This document shows positions 8,964-16,841 of a DNA stretch of 64,000 nucleotides, in pieces. Positions within the stretch are counted from its first letter, which is position 1; the number at the start of each line of letters is the position of its first letter. The notes beneath the pieces were generated by a model. It made no database searches and was not told the origin of the DNA. It saw nothing but the letters and a program-made list of their open reading frames with translations. A program made the position numbers and the translations under genes. Where the stretch lies: assembly GCA_017454375.1 (NCBI GenBank), contig JAFTDB010000011.1:1-64000 (forward strand), written 5' to 3'. This stretch comes from Acholeplasmatales bacterium (GTDB lineage: Bacteria; Bacillota_I; Bacilli_A; Acholeplasmatales; Anaeroplasmataceae).

Positions 8964-10267
8964 AATACCTCTTCCTCCTTATTATCATTCTTTATTAAAA
9001 TGGCAATGAAGACAATTGAGATTACCGCTAATATTCCTTGTGAAATAGGAGTGGAAACCCAAATACCATCAAGGCCCATAAACATTGGGAATGTAAATAC
9101 TACAAGCCCAACAATTAAAGGTTCTAAATACACAATTACAGAAGCATATAAATCCTTCTTTTGACTATAGAAATATGCCTTAGCTATCTGCATTATCTGC
9201 ATAAAGACAAAGCTAAATGCGAAATAATAAAGTAGTTGTTTAAATATCTCTTTACCTTCATCCGATAAACCAAATACATATTGTAGTTGATTTTTAAATA
9301 TTATTACTGCCGCAGTAGATACTACCATTAACGCAAATGACAAGATGATACTATAGTTTAATACAGCATTCTTACTCTTCTTATCATTAGATCCATAATA
9401 ATAGCTCATTAGTGGCTGTGCACCATCAGCAACACCATTAAATAGTCTACATACAATAAATGCTACATAGGCAATGGCGGTGTATGCCGCAACTGCCGCA
9501 TCATTTGAATAGATAGAGATAGATTTATTAATCAAGATTAAGACAATGTTAGGAGCCATCATATTACCAAATGGTGATAAGCCGGTGATCAATATCTCTT
9601 TCATTTGTCTAAAAGAGAATTTGATATCTGGCCAATGCTTCTTTCTACATAACATACCAATAATTAATAAGGCAGTTGATGCTTGAGCTAGATTAGTAGC
9701 CAAAGCCGCACCAAATAGTGACATATCCCATACCATGATGAATAACCAATCTAGGATTAGATTTACAACAAATCCAAAGCACATTGAAAACATTGTATAT
9801 TTATTATATCCAAAATTCCTGATTATGGGGGCAAGCCCTTGGGCTAAAACCTGGAATATTGTGAAATAAATAATATTTTCAATATATTCATATCCTAAAT
9901 CTAGTGTAGCACCACTCGCTCCAAAAAATGCTAGAAGTGGTTTTGATGTGAATAAGAATATCAACATCATAATTACTGATGATATTATCAAAAGTAAATA
10001 TGTATTAAATAAATACTTCTTTTCACTGCCATCCTGCTTACCAAGTGAAATGGATATTAATATCGCACCACCTAGTCCAACACCAAAGCCAACACTTTGG
10101 ATAAAGGCAGTAATAGGCCACGCGAAATTAATTGCGGCAAGACCGATATCACCAATCTTATTTCCTATAAATAATCCATCAATAATCGCAAATGTACCAA
10201 GTACTACACTTACAAATAAAGCTGGGATTACATTTTCTTTAAATCTTTTCTTAACTAAATCTTCCAT
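8960..10267 (-). CDS. MATE-family efflux transporter
   Basis: 435 residues, about 12 hydrophobic segments, with the MATE pattern of two six-helix halves (N-terminal IPALFVSVVLGTFAIIDGLFIG; second half starting near GLSPFGNMMAPNIV). It probably exports drugs or metabolites in exchange for Na+ or H+. First gene of the MATE-DUF3737-PatB unit. There is no Shine-Dalgarno sequence before the ATG, and the -10 element lies only 9 bp upstream, so the message is probably leaderless. The stop codon is TGA, showing that TGA is a stop in this genome. Substrate unknown. Confidence 0.88.
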   Translation of the reverse strand: MEDLVKKRFKENVIPALFVSVVLGTFAIIDGLFIGNKIGDIGLAAINFAWPITAFIQSVGFGVGLGGAILISISLGKQDGSEKKYLFNTYLLLIISSVIMMLIFLFTSKPLLAFFGASGATLDLGYEYIENIIYFTIFQVLAQGLAPIIRNFGYNKYTMFSMCFGFVVNLILDWLFIMVWDMSLFGAALATNLAQASTALLIIGMLCRKKHWPDIKFSFRQMKEILITGLSPFGNMMAPNIVLILINKSISIYSNDAAVAAYTAIAYVAFIVCRLFNGVADGAQPLMSYYYGSNDKKSKNAVLNYSIILSFALMVVSTAAVIIFKNQLQYVFGLSDEGKEIFKQLLYYFAFSFVFMQIMQIAKAYFYSQKKDLYASVIVYLEPLIVGLVVFTFPMFMGLDGIWVSTPISQGILAVISIVFIAILIKNDNKEEEVL

Positions 10268-10276
10268 AGTGTTTTA

Positions 10277-10305
10277 ATTGTATATTTAATTGGAAAAATA
10301 AACAA
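10277..10305 (-). promoter_or_regulatory. Promoter giving a leaderless MATE transcript
   Basis: TTGTTT (10305-10300), 17 bp, TACAAT (10282-10277). Only 9 bases separate the -10 from ATG 10267, so transcription should start at or within about 3 bases of the start codon. It overlaps the terminator of the upstream gene. Confidence 0.5.
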
Positions 10306-10317
10306 GCATAAAGCTTG
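10303..10317 (-). terminator. Terminator of the trxA-glutathione peroxidase unit
   Basis: CAAGC / GCTTG stem with a 5-base loop directly after the stop codon at 10319, followed on the minus strand by a T-rich run (TTTATTTTT). Confidence 0.65.
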
Positions 10318-10318
10318 C

Positions 10319-10858
10319 TTATTTTAATAATTCTTTAATAGCTTTTTCAATATCACTCATTTTTTCAACTGGTTCAAATCTCTTTACAACATCACCAGTT
10401 TTATCTACTAAGAATTTAGTGAAATTCCATTTGATATCATCACTATCTTTAGTATTGCTTAATTTCTCAAGCTGAGCCATTACTAAACCATTCTTTATCC
10501 CTTTTGGCTTCTTATATCCTTGTTCCTTCTTTAAGAAAGTAAATAGTGGTGATTCATTTTCTCCATTTACCTCAATCTTTTTAAATTGATCAAATTGAGT
10601 TTTGTACTTTAATGTACAAAATTCATGGATTTCATCATCTGTTCCCTTAGCTTGTTCATGGAATTGATTACAAGGGAAATCTAAAATCTCAAGACCTTTG
10701 TCGTGATATTTTTCATACATTTCTTCTAATTCTTTATATTGTGGTGTAAATCCACAACCTGTTGCTGTATTAACAATCAGTAACACTTTTCCTTCAAAAC
10801 TACCAATAGAAACTTCGTTACCTTTTCTATCTAGCACCTTAAAATCATAAATGCTCAT
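10319..10858 (-). CDS. Glutathione peroxidase-family thiol peroxidase
   Basis: 179 residues from ATG 10858. It has the family signature LLIVNTATGCGFTPQY (peroxidatic Cys), GLEILDFPCNQF and KWNFTKFLVD, so Cys, Gln and Trp of the active site are all present; Cys replaces selenocysteine. Such bacterial enzymes usually take electrons from thioredoxin rather than glutathione, which fits trxA directly upstream. A longer frame begins at 10888 inside trxA, but ATG 10858 has AAGGAG nine bases before it and matches the family start (MSIYDFKVLD). Probable role: removal of H2O2 and lipid peroxides. Confidence 0.92.
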   Translation of the reverse strand: MSIYDFKVLDRKGNEVSIGSFEGKVLLIVNTATGCGFTPQYKELEEMYEKYHDKGLEILDFPCNQFHEQAKGTDDEIHEFCTLKYKTQFDQFKKIEVNGENESPLFTFLKKEQGYKKPKGIKNGLVMAQLEKLSNTKDSDDIKWNFTKFLVDKTGDVVKRFEPVEKMSDIEKAIKELLK

Positions 10859-10880
10859 TATTAATTTCTCCTTAAATTCA

Positions 10881-11180
10881 TTAAGCAAGTAAAGCTTTTA
10901 ATGCAGCCTTTGGCTTGAAGCCAACGCTCTTATTAGCTACCTTACCATCACGAAGAATAATTAGTGTAGGCATTGCTTCAATACCAAACATTTCAACTAG
11001 TTCTTCATTTTCATCTACATCAACCTTGAAGAATTTTACATTTGGCAATTCTTCAGATAACTCATCAACGATTGGTGATAACATTTTACAAGGTCCACAC
11101 CAAGTTGCATAAAAATCAATTAATACTAAGCCTTCCATAGCTTCATCTTTAAAATTAGCAGTTGTTAATTCTCTTACCAT
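10881..11180 (-). CDS. trxA: Thioredoxin
   Basis: 99 residues with the catalytic WCGPC at about 27-31, the cis-proline MPTL at about 71-74 and the standard thioredoxin length. General disulfide reductase, recharged by TrxB (800-1705). It precedes the peroxidase gene by 22 bp, suggesting a peroxide-defence pair. SD GGAGAA lies just before the ATG. Its promoter is the best match to consensus in this part of the window and carries a dyad and an upstream repeat array. Confidence 0.96.
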   Translation of the reverse strand: MVRELTTANFKDEAMEGLVLIDFYATWCGPCKMLSPIVDELSEELPNVKFFKVDVDENEELVEMFGIEAMPTLIILRDGKVANKSVGFKPKAALKALLA

Positions 11181-11235
11181 AATAATTCTCCTTTTCTTGT
11201 ATAAAATTAAATTGTATTCAATTTATTTCAACTAT

Positions 11236-11264
11236 ATTGTATACTATCTAATTTTAGATGTCAA
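11236..11264 (-). promoter_or_regulatory. trxA promoter with dyad in the spacer
   Basis: TTGACA (11264-11259), exactly 17 bp, TACAAT (11241-11236). The spacer contains ATCTAAAATTAGAT (11245-11258), a 14-bp dyad with 6-bp arms, where a repressor could block RNA polymerase. The dyad does not match the PerR consensus. Confidence 0.75.
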
Positions 11265-11289
11265 CATTTATTTTTTAATTAATAAATTT

Positions 11290-11322
11290 ATTGTATCGTT
11301 ATTGTATCATTATTGTATCATT
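11290..11322 (-). repeat. Three tandem 11-bp repeats upstream of the trxA promoter
   Basis: On the minus strand AATGATACAAT, AATGATACAAT, AACGATACAAT in a row (one mismatch in the last copy). The 11-bp period puts each copy on the same helix face. The array ends 26 bp upstream of the -35 box. Confidence 0.85.
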
Positions 11323-11335
11323 TTTCGTAAAAAAA

Positions 11336-11354
11336 AGATGGCACATAGCCATCT
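11336..11354 (-). terminator. Terminator of the patatin gene
   Basis: AGATGGC / GCCATCT 7-bp stem with a 5-base loop, overlapping the stop codon and followed by seven T on the minus strand. Confidence 0.9.
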
Positions 11355-12252
11355 ATTTAATTCCTAAATATTCCTTTAATGCTGGTATAGCTCTCATACC
11401 ATCACGTAAGCCAAGGTTATATAATGCGCCTAGCTTTTCAACATCTGACTCCAATCTTTTTATTTCGATTGTCTTAGATGGAGAAATTCTAAATACCTTA
11501 CCAGCCTCTACTAATTTGTCTAGATAATCACAATCCTTATTATATCTTTTATTCATATTATTTAAAGCTTTTACAAAATTAGGATATCTATGATAAATAG
11601 TTTTAGTTAGAGGAATGTCACCCTCTTCATCACGGTAATCCTCACTTCTTGTGGTTACAACGATTACCTTACTGAAATGCTCCATAGCCCATTTAAATGG
11701 TACTCTAGTTGAACAGCCACCATCATAATAATATTTACCATTAATTGTTACAGGGTGTGATACAAATGGCATTGTAGCAGATGCTTGAATGCCTTTAAAT
11801 ATTGTATCAATATCACGATTTGAGAAGAATTTAGATCTGCCAGTATCAAGGCTTGTTGCCACGGCTACCATCAATCTTCTTTCATCAAAGAAACGATCAA
11901 AGTTAAATGGTACTTCCTTCATTAAATCTTGGAATACATAATCAAAGCCGATAGGTCCTCTGTTTCTTCTGAAGGCTTTTAATCCAACATAGTTAGGATC
12001 ATGACGATATTTCAAGTTGATGATTGCACTTCGTCTAATATCACCACTGATATAATTAACAGCGTTTAAAGCACCAGCAGATACACCAATAGCGCATGAC
12101 ATATTAATACCATTAAGCATTAATGCATCTAGTACTCCACTTGTATAGACACCACGAAAAGCGCCGCCCTCTAAAGCAACGCAACCTTCAATTATTTTGT
12201 CATTTGCTGATTCGATGTGTAATTCATCGATTTTACTGTAAACCTTTCTCAT
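11353..12252 (-). CDS. Patatin-like phospholipase
   Basis: 299 residues. It has the oxyanion-hole LEGGAFRGVYTSGVLDAL, the nucleophile elbow GVSAG near residue 58 and the partner aspartate in YYDGGCSTRVPF near 170, so the Ser-Asp dyad is complete. This matches the bacterial YjjU/RssA-like patatins that hydrolyse acyl chains of membrane lipids. No signal peptide, so it acts in the cytoplasm or at the inner membrane face. It follows an SDR dehydrogenase by 5 bp and is the last gene of that unit. Substrate not determined. Confidence 0.9.
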   Translation of the reverse strand: MRKVYSKIDELHIESANDKIIEGCVALEGGAFRGVYTSGVLDALMLNGINMSCAIGVSAGALNAVNYISGDIRRSAIINLKYRHDPNYVGLKAFRRNRGPIGFDYVFQDLMKEVPFNFDRFFDERRLMVAVATSLDTGRSKFFSNRDIDTIFKGIQASATMPFVSHPVTINGKYYYDGGCSTRVPFKWAMEHFSKVIVVTTRSEDYRDEEGDIPLTKTIYHRYPNFVKALNNMNKRYNKDCDYLDKLVEAGKVFRISPSKTIEIKRLESDVEKLGALYNLGLRDGMRAIPALKEYLGIK

Positions 12253-12257
12253 ATTAT

Positions 12258-13082
12258 CTACTTCTTCTTTGTACTTCTCGCTATTTTATCAAATAATCTT
12301 GTTGGTAATATTTTACTACCAAAAACCATAAACCATGTAAATCTTCCAACTAGATATCTAGCTCTAACATGCTTTTTAATTGCTACCTTATAAATCTTTT
12401 TACCAACTACAAAGCCATCCTGAACAAGGAAGCTTCCCTTATATGTCTCTTTGTAGAATTTGGCAACACCCATACCTTCACTTTCGTAGATAGTGCCTTT
12501 AGTAGTTTTTTCAATATTATCAGCCGCAATAACACCCCAGTTAGTTTTAAATGGTCCTGGTTCAATTGCGGTAACACTAATTCCAAATTGCTTTAATTCC
12601 ATTCTTAAGCTATTAGTTAAAGCCTCTACTGAATATTTAGATACTGTGTACCAACCACCTAAATATGTAGACACTCTACCAGCTACACTTGAGATATTGA
12701 TAATTCTACCACTATGGTTATTACGCATTGTTGGTATAACTAGCTTACACATATTAGCTAATGCGAATACATTAACCTCCATTTGTTTCTTGGCATTCTC
12801 TATTGATACTGCCTCAATAGGGCCTAGCTCACCATAGCCAGCATTATTGACTAAAACATCAATTCTGCCCTCACGTTCAACTATTTCATCAACAACCTTT
12901 TTGCTTTCATCATAATTAGTAACATCAAGCTTATATGTCTTGATTCCTAATTTTTCAAGCTCATTTAATTTATCAACATTTCTTGCGACACCATAAACAA
13001 TATGTCCATCTTTAACAAGTAATTTAGCTGCGTCCGCACCAAAGCCTGATGAAACACCAGTTATTAATATTACCTTTGGCAT
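12258..13082 (-). CDS. Short-chain dehydrogenase/reductase (SDR)
   Basis: 274 residues from ATG 13082 (MPKVILITGVSSGFG). Cofactor motif TGVSSGFG at 8-15, NNAGYG, catalytic Ser in ISSVAG and the Tyr-x3-Lys YTVSK are all visible, so an active NAD(P)-dependent oxidoreductase is expected. The C-terminal RARYLVGRFTWFMVFGSKILP is typical of the classical SDRs acting on lipid or retinol-like substrates. A longer reading from 13160 adds 26 residues in a terminator-rich spacer; ATG 13082 has a GAGGTGG ribosome site. Paired with the patatin gene, so a role in lipid metabolism is possible. Confidence 0.88.
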   Translation of the reverse strand: MPKVILITGVSSGFGADAAKLLVKDGHIVYGVARNVDKLNELEKLGIKTYKLDVTNYDESKKVVDEIVEREGRIDVLVNNAGYGELGPIEAVSIENAKKQMEVNVFALANMCKLVIPTMRNNHSGRIINISSVAGRVSTYLGGWYTVSKYSVEALTNSLRMELKQFGISVTAIEPGPFKTNWGVIAADNIEKTTKGTIYESEGMGVAKFYKETYKGSFLVQDGFVVGKKIYKVAIKKHVRARYLVGRFTWFMVFGSKILPTRLFDKIARSTKKK

Positions 13083-13138
13083 ATAACCACCTCGCAATCT
13101 ACTTTGTATTTTTAATGATACTACTTTTTTTAAAAAAA

Positions 13139-13159
13139 TGCGACTAAAAAATAGTCGCA
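13139..13159 (-). terminator. Terminator after the DUF1284 gene
   Basis: TGCGACTA / TAGTCGCA 8-bp stem with a 5-base loop, followed by seven T on the minus strand, next to the stop codon at 13163. Confidence 0.92.
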
Positions 13160-13162
13160 CAT

Positions 13163-13519
13163 CTATTTACAATATTCACTCCACTCACAATCATCACAGA
13201 CATGGCATCTATGATTATCAGAGATTACTGGATTTAATAATGTATTTATATCCTTATATTTATATGTAGTATTTTCATCTAGTTTTAAAATAGCTTTGAT
13301 ATTATTATCATATCTATTTACTTTTTCTTCCCATTTACATTTATCATTTAATTTATTAGGACAGCATTTACATAAATCATCAAAAGATGAAGTTATCATA
13401 ATATTTTCATCATAAAGTCTTGATTTAATATCCTTCATATTTTCTACGAATGCTTCATCATATCCATAGCCTTTAAAATAATAAATACATAATAGGTGAT
13501 GATATCTTAATTTAATCAT
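13163..13519 (-). CDS. DUF1284-family Cys-rich protein
   Basis: 118 residues. It starts MIKLRYHHLLCIYYFKGYGY, the hallmark of DUF1284, and has eight or more cysteines in pairs (CKCC, CHVCDDC, ending EYCK), suggesting an Fe-S cluster or zinc site. Function unknown. ATG 13519 begins two bases after the stop of the upstream hydrolase (TAATATG); a TTG at 13531 is the alternative start. Translation is probably coupled to the hydrolase. Confidence 0.8.
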   Translation of the reverse strand: MIKLRYHHLLCIYYFKGYGYDEAFVENMKDIKSRLYDENIMITSSFDDLCKCCPNKLNDKCKWEEKVNRYDNNIKAILKLDENTTYKYKDINTLLNPVISDNHRCHVCDDCEWSEYCK

Positions 13520-13520
13520 A

Positions 13521-14507
13521 TTAAGCCTCAATTACCTTATCAATAATTAAATCCATTACTCTTGAATCTAATTCACCCATCTTATGGAAATCACATGAAT
13601 GCTTATAATTCTTTAAATCCTCACCACTTAGTGTTCTAGCCTTAGCTTCATATTCATGCATTAGCTTAATACCATCAAGTGTATAATGAGGCTGATGTCC
13701 TTTATTTTCTTCTATTTGATAAATTATATTTTTATTAGTAGCCTTATTCTTAATTAAACCAACGCCTGCTTTATCATAATTAACAACTAAATCATCAGTT
13801 GATTGAATTAATAAAGCTTTTCCATTATATCCATTTAAAGATTTAACTGCGTTACATCTAGAATATTTACCACCACATACATAATCAATTAAAACAACCG
13901 TTGGAGTAATAAATCTAACAGCTTTAGGTAAGCTGCATCTTACAATCTTATAAACAGATACAAATGGTGCTAGAGCAGCAATCCCCTTAATCTCAGGATG
14001 AAATTTAACAATATTGCATGTTGCAAAGCCACCCCAAGAATGACCTACAACATAGATATCCTTATCCTTTAAATTATCTTGAGTTTTAACATAATTGATT
14101 GCGGCATCAACACCTTCAATACTACTACCAAAGGCCTTTAGATTCTTACCATCAGAATCAGATACTCCAAGGTAGTTGAATCCTAATACTAGATAACCTC
14201 TTTCTGCGAAATAACAAATATCTTGCATATAAGCATTATGATTAGAAAACATACCATGAGCATAGATGATGATTTTTTTATCATCATAATCACCCTTATG
14301 ATATAGATATCCTCTTAATGTGTTTTTACCATTCTTAAATTCTACCCTATCTTTTGATACATTAAATTCTTCTGCAGTATAAAGTGGAATATCAGGATCA
14401 GCCTCATAATGATAATTAAAGAATTTATCATGAGATATTTTAGCAAGTACAAAGCATACTATTAAAAATAATGCGATTAAGCCTAAAGCAATATATAAAA
14501 ATACCAT
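13521..14507 (-). CDS. Membrane-anchored alpha/beta hydrolase
   Basis: 328 residues. One N-terminal transmembrane helix (about 2-24), then an alpha/beta hydrolase fold with oxyanion segment YAHGMFSNHNAY, nucleophile elbow GHSWGG and the catalytic His in ENKGHQPHY. The pattern resembles YqkD/BAAT-like esterases. The membrane anchor puts the catalytic domain at the membrane surface. Substrate unknown. It is followed at once by the DUF1284 gene. Confidence 0.85.
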   Translation of the reverse strand: MVFLYIALGLIALFLIVCFVLAKISHDKFFNYHYEADPDIPLYTAEEFNVSKDRVEFKNGKNTLRGYLYHKGDYDDKKIIIYAHGMFSNHNAYMQDICYFAERGYLVLGFNYLGVSDSDGKNLKAFGSSIEGVDAAINYVKTQDNLKDKDIYVVGHSWGGFATCNIVKFHPEIKGIAALAPFVSVYKIVRCSLPKAVRFITPTVVLIDYVCGGKYSRCNAVKSLNGYNGKALLIQSTDDLVVNYDKAGVGLIKNKATNKNIIYQIEENKGHQPHYTLDGIKLMHEYEAKARTLSGEDLKNYKHSCDFHKMGELDSRVMDLIIDKVIEA

Positions 14508-14531
14508 ATTTCCTCCTAAAATTACAAAAAA

Positions 14532-14549
14532 GTGGCATTACTTTGCCAC
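14532..14549 (-). terminator. Terminator after coaX
   Basis: GTGGCA / TGCCAC stem with a 6-base loop, overlapping the stop codon, followed by TTTTTTG on the minus strand. Confidence 0.85.
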
Positions 14550-15290
14550 ATTTTTTAAATAGATAGTTAGAAGACCATTCATAGTTAAGTCTTCTTCTAA
14601 AAAGATTTTATTTTCACAAATAGGAATTATTAGTTTAGATAATCCACCTGTGGCAATTACTTTAATATCTGGCTTATTAATTTCTTTTTTAATTCTATTG
14701 ATCATACCATCAACTGATGCGGCTGAGGAATACATGATTCCTGATTGCATACAGCTAATTGTATTTGTACCAATGATTTTATTAGGCTTAATAAGCTCAA
14801 TATTTGGAAGTAATGCTGCGCTAGATACCATTGCCTTCATACTAACAGACACACCAGGTGCAATGGAAACACCATAGAATGTATTCTTTGAGCAATAGAT
14901 ATATTTAGTGGCAGTACCAAGGTCAATGATTAGTGCTTCATCACATATCTCCATTGCCCCAACACAATCACAAATAATATCCGCACCAACTGTTTTAGGA
15001 TCATCAACCTTTAGCTGAATACCAGTTTTGATTCCTTGTCCTAAAACCATAGGTGTAATATCAAAATGCTCCTTGAACATTTTAACAAATGCACTTGTTA
15101 AAACAGGGACAACAGATGATATTAAAACACCATTTATTTGATAAGCATCAAGCATAGTTTTTAACATCAGATAATATTCATCTGATGTCTTATCAACTAA
15201 TGTCTTGAATCTATATGTTTTTATTTTGTTTTTCAGATCAGAAAATCCAAATACTACATTTGAATTTCCAACATCAATTAAACAAATCAT
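14538..15290 (-). CDS. coaX: Type III pantothenate kinase
   Basis: 250 residues with the ASKHA phosphate loop LIDVGNSNVVFGF at the N-terminus, the second phosphate motif DLGTATKYIY and the loop GVSIAPGVSVSMKAM. These mark CoaX, which makes the first committed step of coenzyme A synthesis. The usual DxGTATT has K in place of the last T here. The ECF S-component gene lies 9 bp upstream, so substrate uptake and trapping by phosphorylation are probably encoded together. Confidence 0.93.
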   Translation of the reverse strand: MICLIDVGNSNVVFGFSDLKNKIKTYRFKTLVDKTSDEYYLMLKTMLDAYQINGVLISSVVPVLTSAFVKMFKEHFDITPMVLGQGIKTGIQLKVDDPKTVGADIICDCVGAMEICDEALIIDLGTATKYIYCSKNTFYGVSIAPGVSVSMKAMVSSAALLPNIELIKPNKIIGTNTISCMQSGIMYSSAASVDGMINRIKKEINKPDIKVIATGGLSKLIIPICENKIFLEEDLTMNGLLTIYLKNVAK

Positions 15291-15299
15291 AATAAACTC

Positions 15300-15956
15300 C
15301 TATGCTTGGATTTCTTCTAATTCAAATGATTCTTCTTCAATGAATTCGCTGAAATCATGAGCGAATCCTAAGCTATATTTTTGTGTTAATACTTTTACAA
15401 GTGTTACAAGTGATGGTGATAGAATAGCACTTACTAAGAATTCAATTAAGAAGTTAGTAGTGATTACTACATTTATGATTGTTATAAAATCACCAAATAA
15501 ACCGATAAAGAAGATTGATGCACCAACGATGAATAAAGATGTGTTAATTACTGGTACAAAAAGTGCTGCAACAATGATACCTGCTGCAAATAATACTTTC
15601 TTCTTTCCTACGTTATCTTGCTTCTTAGCAATGAATGCAAAAAACTTAAAGATAAAGCCAGCTGCTAAACCAGCAAGTCCTGTCTTAAGTAAGCATAGGA
15701 ATACTGTAGCTACTGCATTATGTTGTAAGAATGTTGCTGTTGATGGTGCAGTTAATACTATACCGCCCATGATTGCTCCTAATAAGAATCCTGCTAAAGG
15801 TCCATATAAAATGGCTCCGATTGCGATTGGGATTAGAGCAAGTGTGATACTGATGCTACCGATTGTTACGTAGTTAGATAAGAATTGTAATCCAACTACT
15901 AAAGCTGCAAGTGTAGCAAGACCTACAAGCTTTTTGATTTTTAGACTGTTTGTCAT
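15300..15956 (-). CDS. ECF transporter S component, probably for pantothenate
   Basis: 218 residues, about six membrane helices with the S-component look (short hydrophobic N-terminal helix, LALIPIAIGAILYGPLAGFLLGAIMG). S components bind one vitamin and use a shared EcfA/A'/T module, which is not in this window. Pairing with coaX points to pantothenate (PanT-like); this is inference from context. A compact structured leader precedes it. Confidence 0.85.
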   Translation of the reverse strand: MTNSLKIKKLVGLATLAALVVGLQFLSNYVTIGSISITLALIPIAIGAILYGPLAGFLLGAIMGGIVLTAPSTATFLQHNAVATVFLCLLKTGLAGLAAGFIFKFFAFIAKKQDNVGKKKVLFAAGIIVAALFVPVINTSLFIVGASIFFIGLFGDFITIINVVITTNFLIEFLVSAILSPSLVTLVKVLTQKYSLGFAHDFSEFIEEESFELEEIQA

Positions 15957-15976
15957 TATAAAATTTTCCTTTCTTT

Positions 15977-15999
15977 TTAGGCCTCTTTGGGTCCCCTAA
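15977..15999 (-). promoter_or_regulatory. Compact hairpin leader before the ECF S component
   Basis: In the minus-strand RNA, UUAGG and CCUAA pair around a loop with GGACCC and AGAGG; the ribosome site AAAGGA follows within about 15 bases. A TATAAT (16010-16005) lies just upstream, so this element would be almost the whole 5' leader. It does not fit the THF or preQ1-I consensus as I know them. Role unproven. Confidence 0.35.
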
Positions 16000-16039
16000 G
16001 TTTTATTATAATAATCAGATATAAATCTGTTATTACCAA

Positions 16040-16753
16040 TTAATCAATTAACATTTTAAAATCAATCATGCCTTTAGCATCTAAGTCTATAAAGCATTCT
16101 TTTATCATGTCGCTTGTCTTTGATATTTCCTTAACAAATAAATAGGCAATTGATACTGCCCCTTCCATCACTAGATGAGAGTGGTCATCCTTTCCTTCAG
16201 GATAGTTAGCAAATTTATTTGGTCCAAATATCATATGGAATTTCTTTGATGCTTCTTCACCAATAGATGTGTATAAATCCATTGTGATTTTATTTAGATC
16301 TATGCAAGTATAATTGTTTTCCTTACAGAAATCTAGCATTGCTTGAGGATAATCACCATGAGAATTTACACATTTACCATTTTCAAATTTATGTCTTGTA
16401 ATAGATGTTGCATAAACAATGTGAGCACCACGCTTACTAACCTCTTTTGCAAAGTGGTTTAGATTAGCTTGATATTCACCAAATGGTTCTGTGTATCTAT
16501 TAGGATCATTGATCTTTTCATCATTATGGCCAAATGAACAAATTACATAATCACCAGGTTGTAATCTTTCTAATATCCAATCAAATCTACCTTCAGCAAT
16601 AAAGCTTTTAGTTGATCTTCCATTTTCAGCACGATTGAATATTAATACTCCATCACGAACAAATAATTCTAATCCCTGTCCCCAACCAGTTTGTGGATAA
16701 GAATAATAATTATTTTGCTTCATTGTGGAATCGCCCATCATGAAAATGTTCAT
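16040..16753 (-). CDS. SGNH/GDSL hydrolase, rhamnogalacturonan acetylesterase-like
   Basis: 237 residues from ATG 16753 (MNIFMMGDSTM). Block I GDST, block II NGRST, block III FGHND and block V DHSHL are all present, so Ser, Gly, Asn and the Asp/His pair of SGNH hydrolases are complete. The set is typical of pectin (rhamnogalacturonan) deacetylases. No signal peptide, so it would act on imported fragments, which fits the GH105 enzyme at 30532-31662. A longer frame from 16831 is disfavoured because GGTGAT precedes ATG 16753. Confidence 0.85.
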   Translation of the reverse strand: MNIFMMGDSTMKQNNYYSYPQTGWGQGLELFVRDGVLIFNRAENGRSTKSFIAEGRFDWILERLQPGDYVICSFGHNDEKINDPNRYTEPFGEYQANLNHFAKEVSKRGAHIVYATSITRHKFENGKCVNSHGDYPQAMLDFCKENNYTCIDLNKITMDLYTSIGEEASKKFHMIFGPNKFANYPEGKDDHSHLVMEGAVSIAYLFVKEISKTSDMIKECFIDLDAKGMIDFKMLID

Positions 16754-16825
16754 TTTATCACCATCCCAAGCGCTAATATTGTAAACCATTTGATAAAATA
16801 AATAAACATTTATTTTAAAAGAAAA

Positions 16826-16841
16826 AGACACTTTTGTGTCT
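16826..16841 (-). terminator. Terminator after the methyltransferase
   Basis: AGACAC / GTGTCT stem with a TTTT loop overlapping the stop codon, then TTTTCTTTT on the minus strand. Confidence 0.8.

Noticed and set aside
11290-11322. CRISPR-like repeat array
   Set aside because: Units are 11 bp and directly adjacent with no spacers; no cas gene in the window.
13083-13160. Extended N-terminus for the SDR gene (start at 13160)
   Set aside because: Would run through the terminator hairpin of the upstream gene; the family starts at MPKVILITG with its own SD.
15977-15999. preQ1-I riboswitch before the ECF gene
   Set aside because: Size is similar, but the loop lacks the conserved order of the UUC...ACC and A-rich tail pairing.
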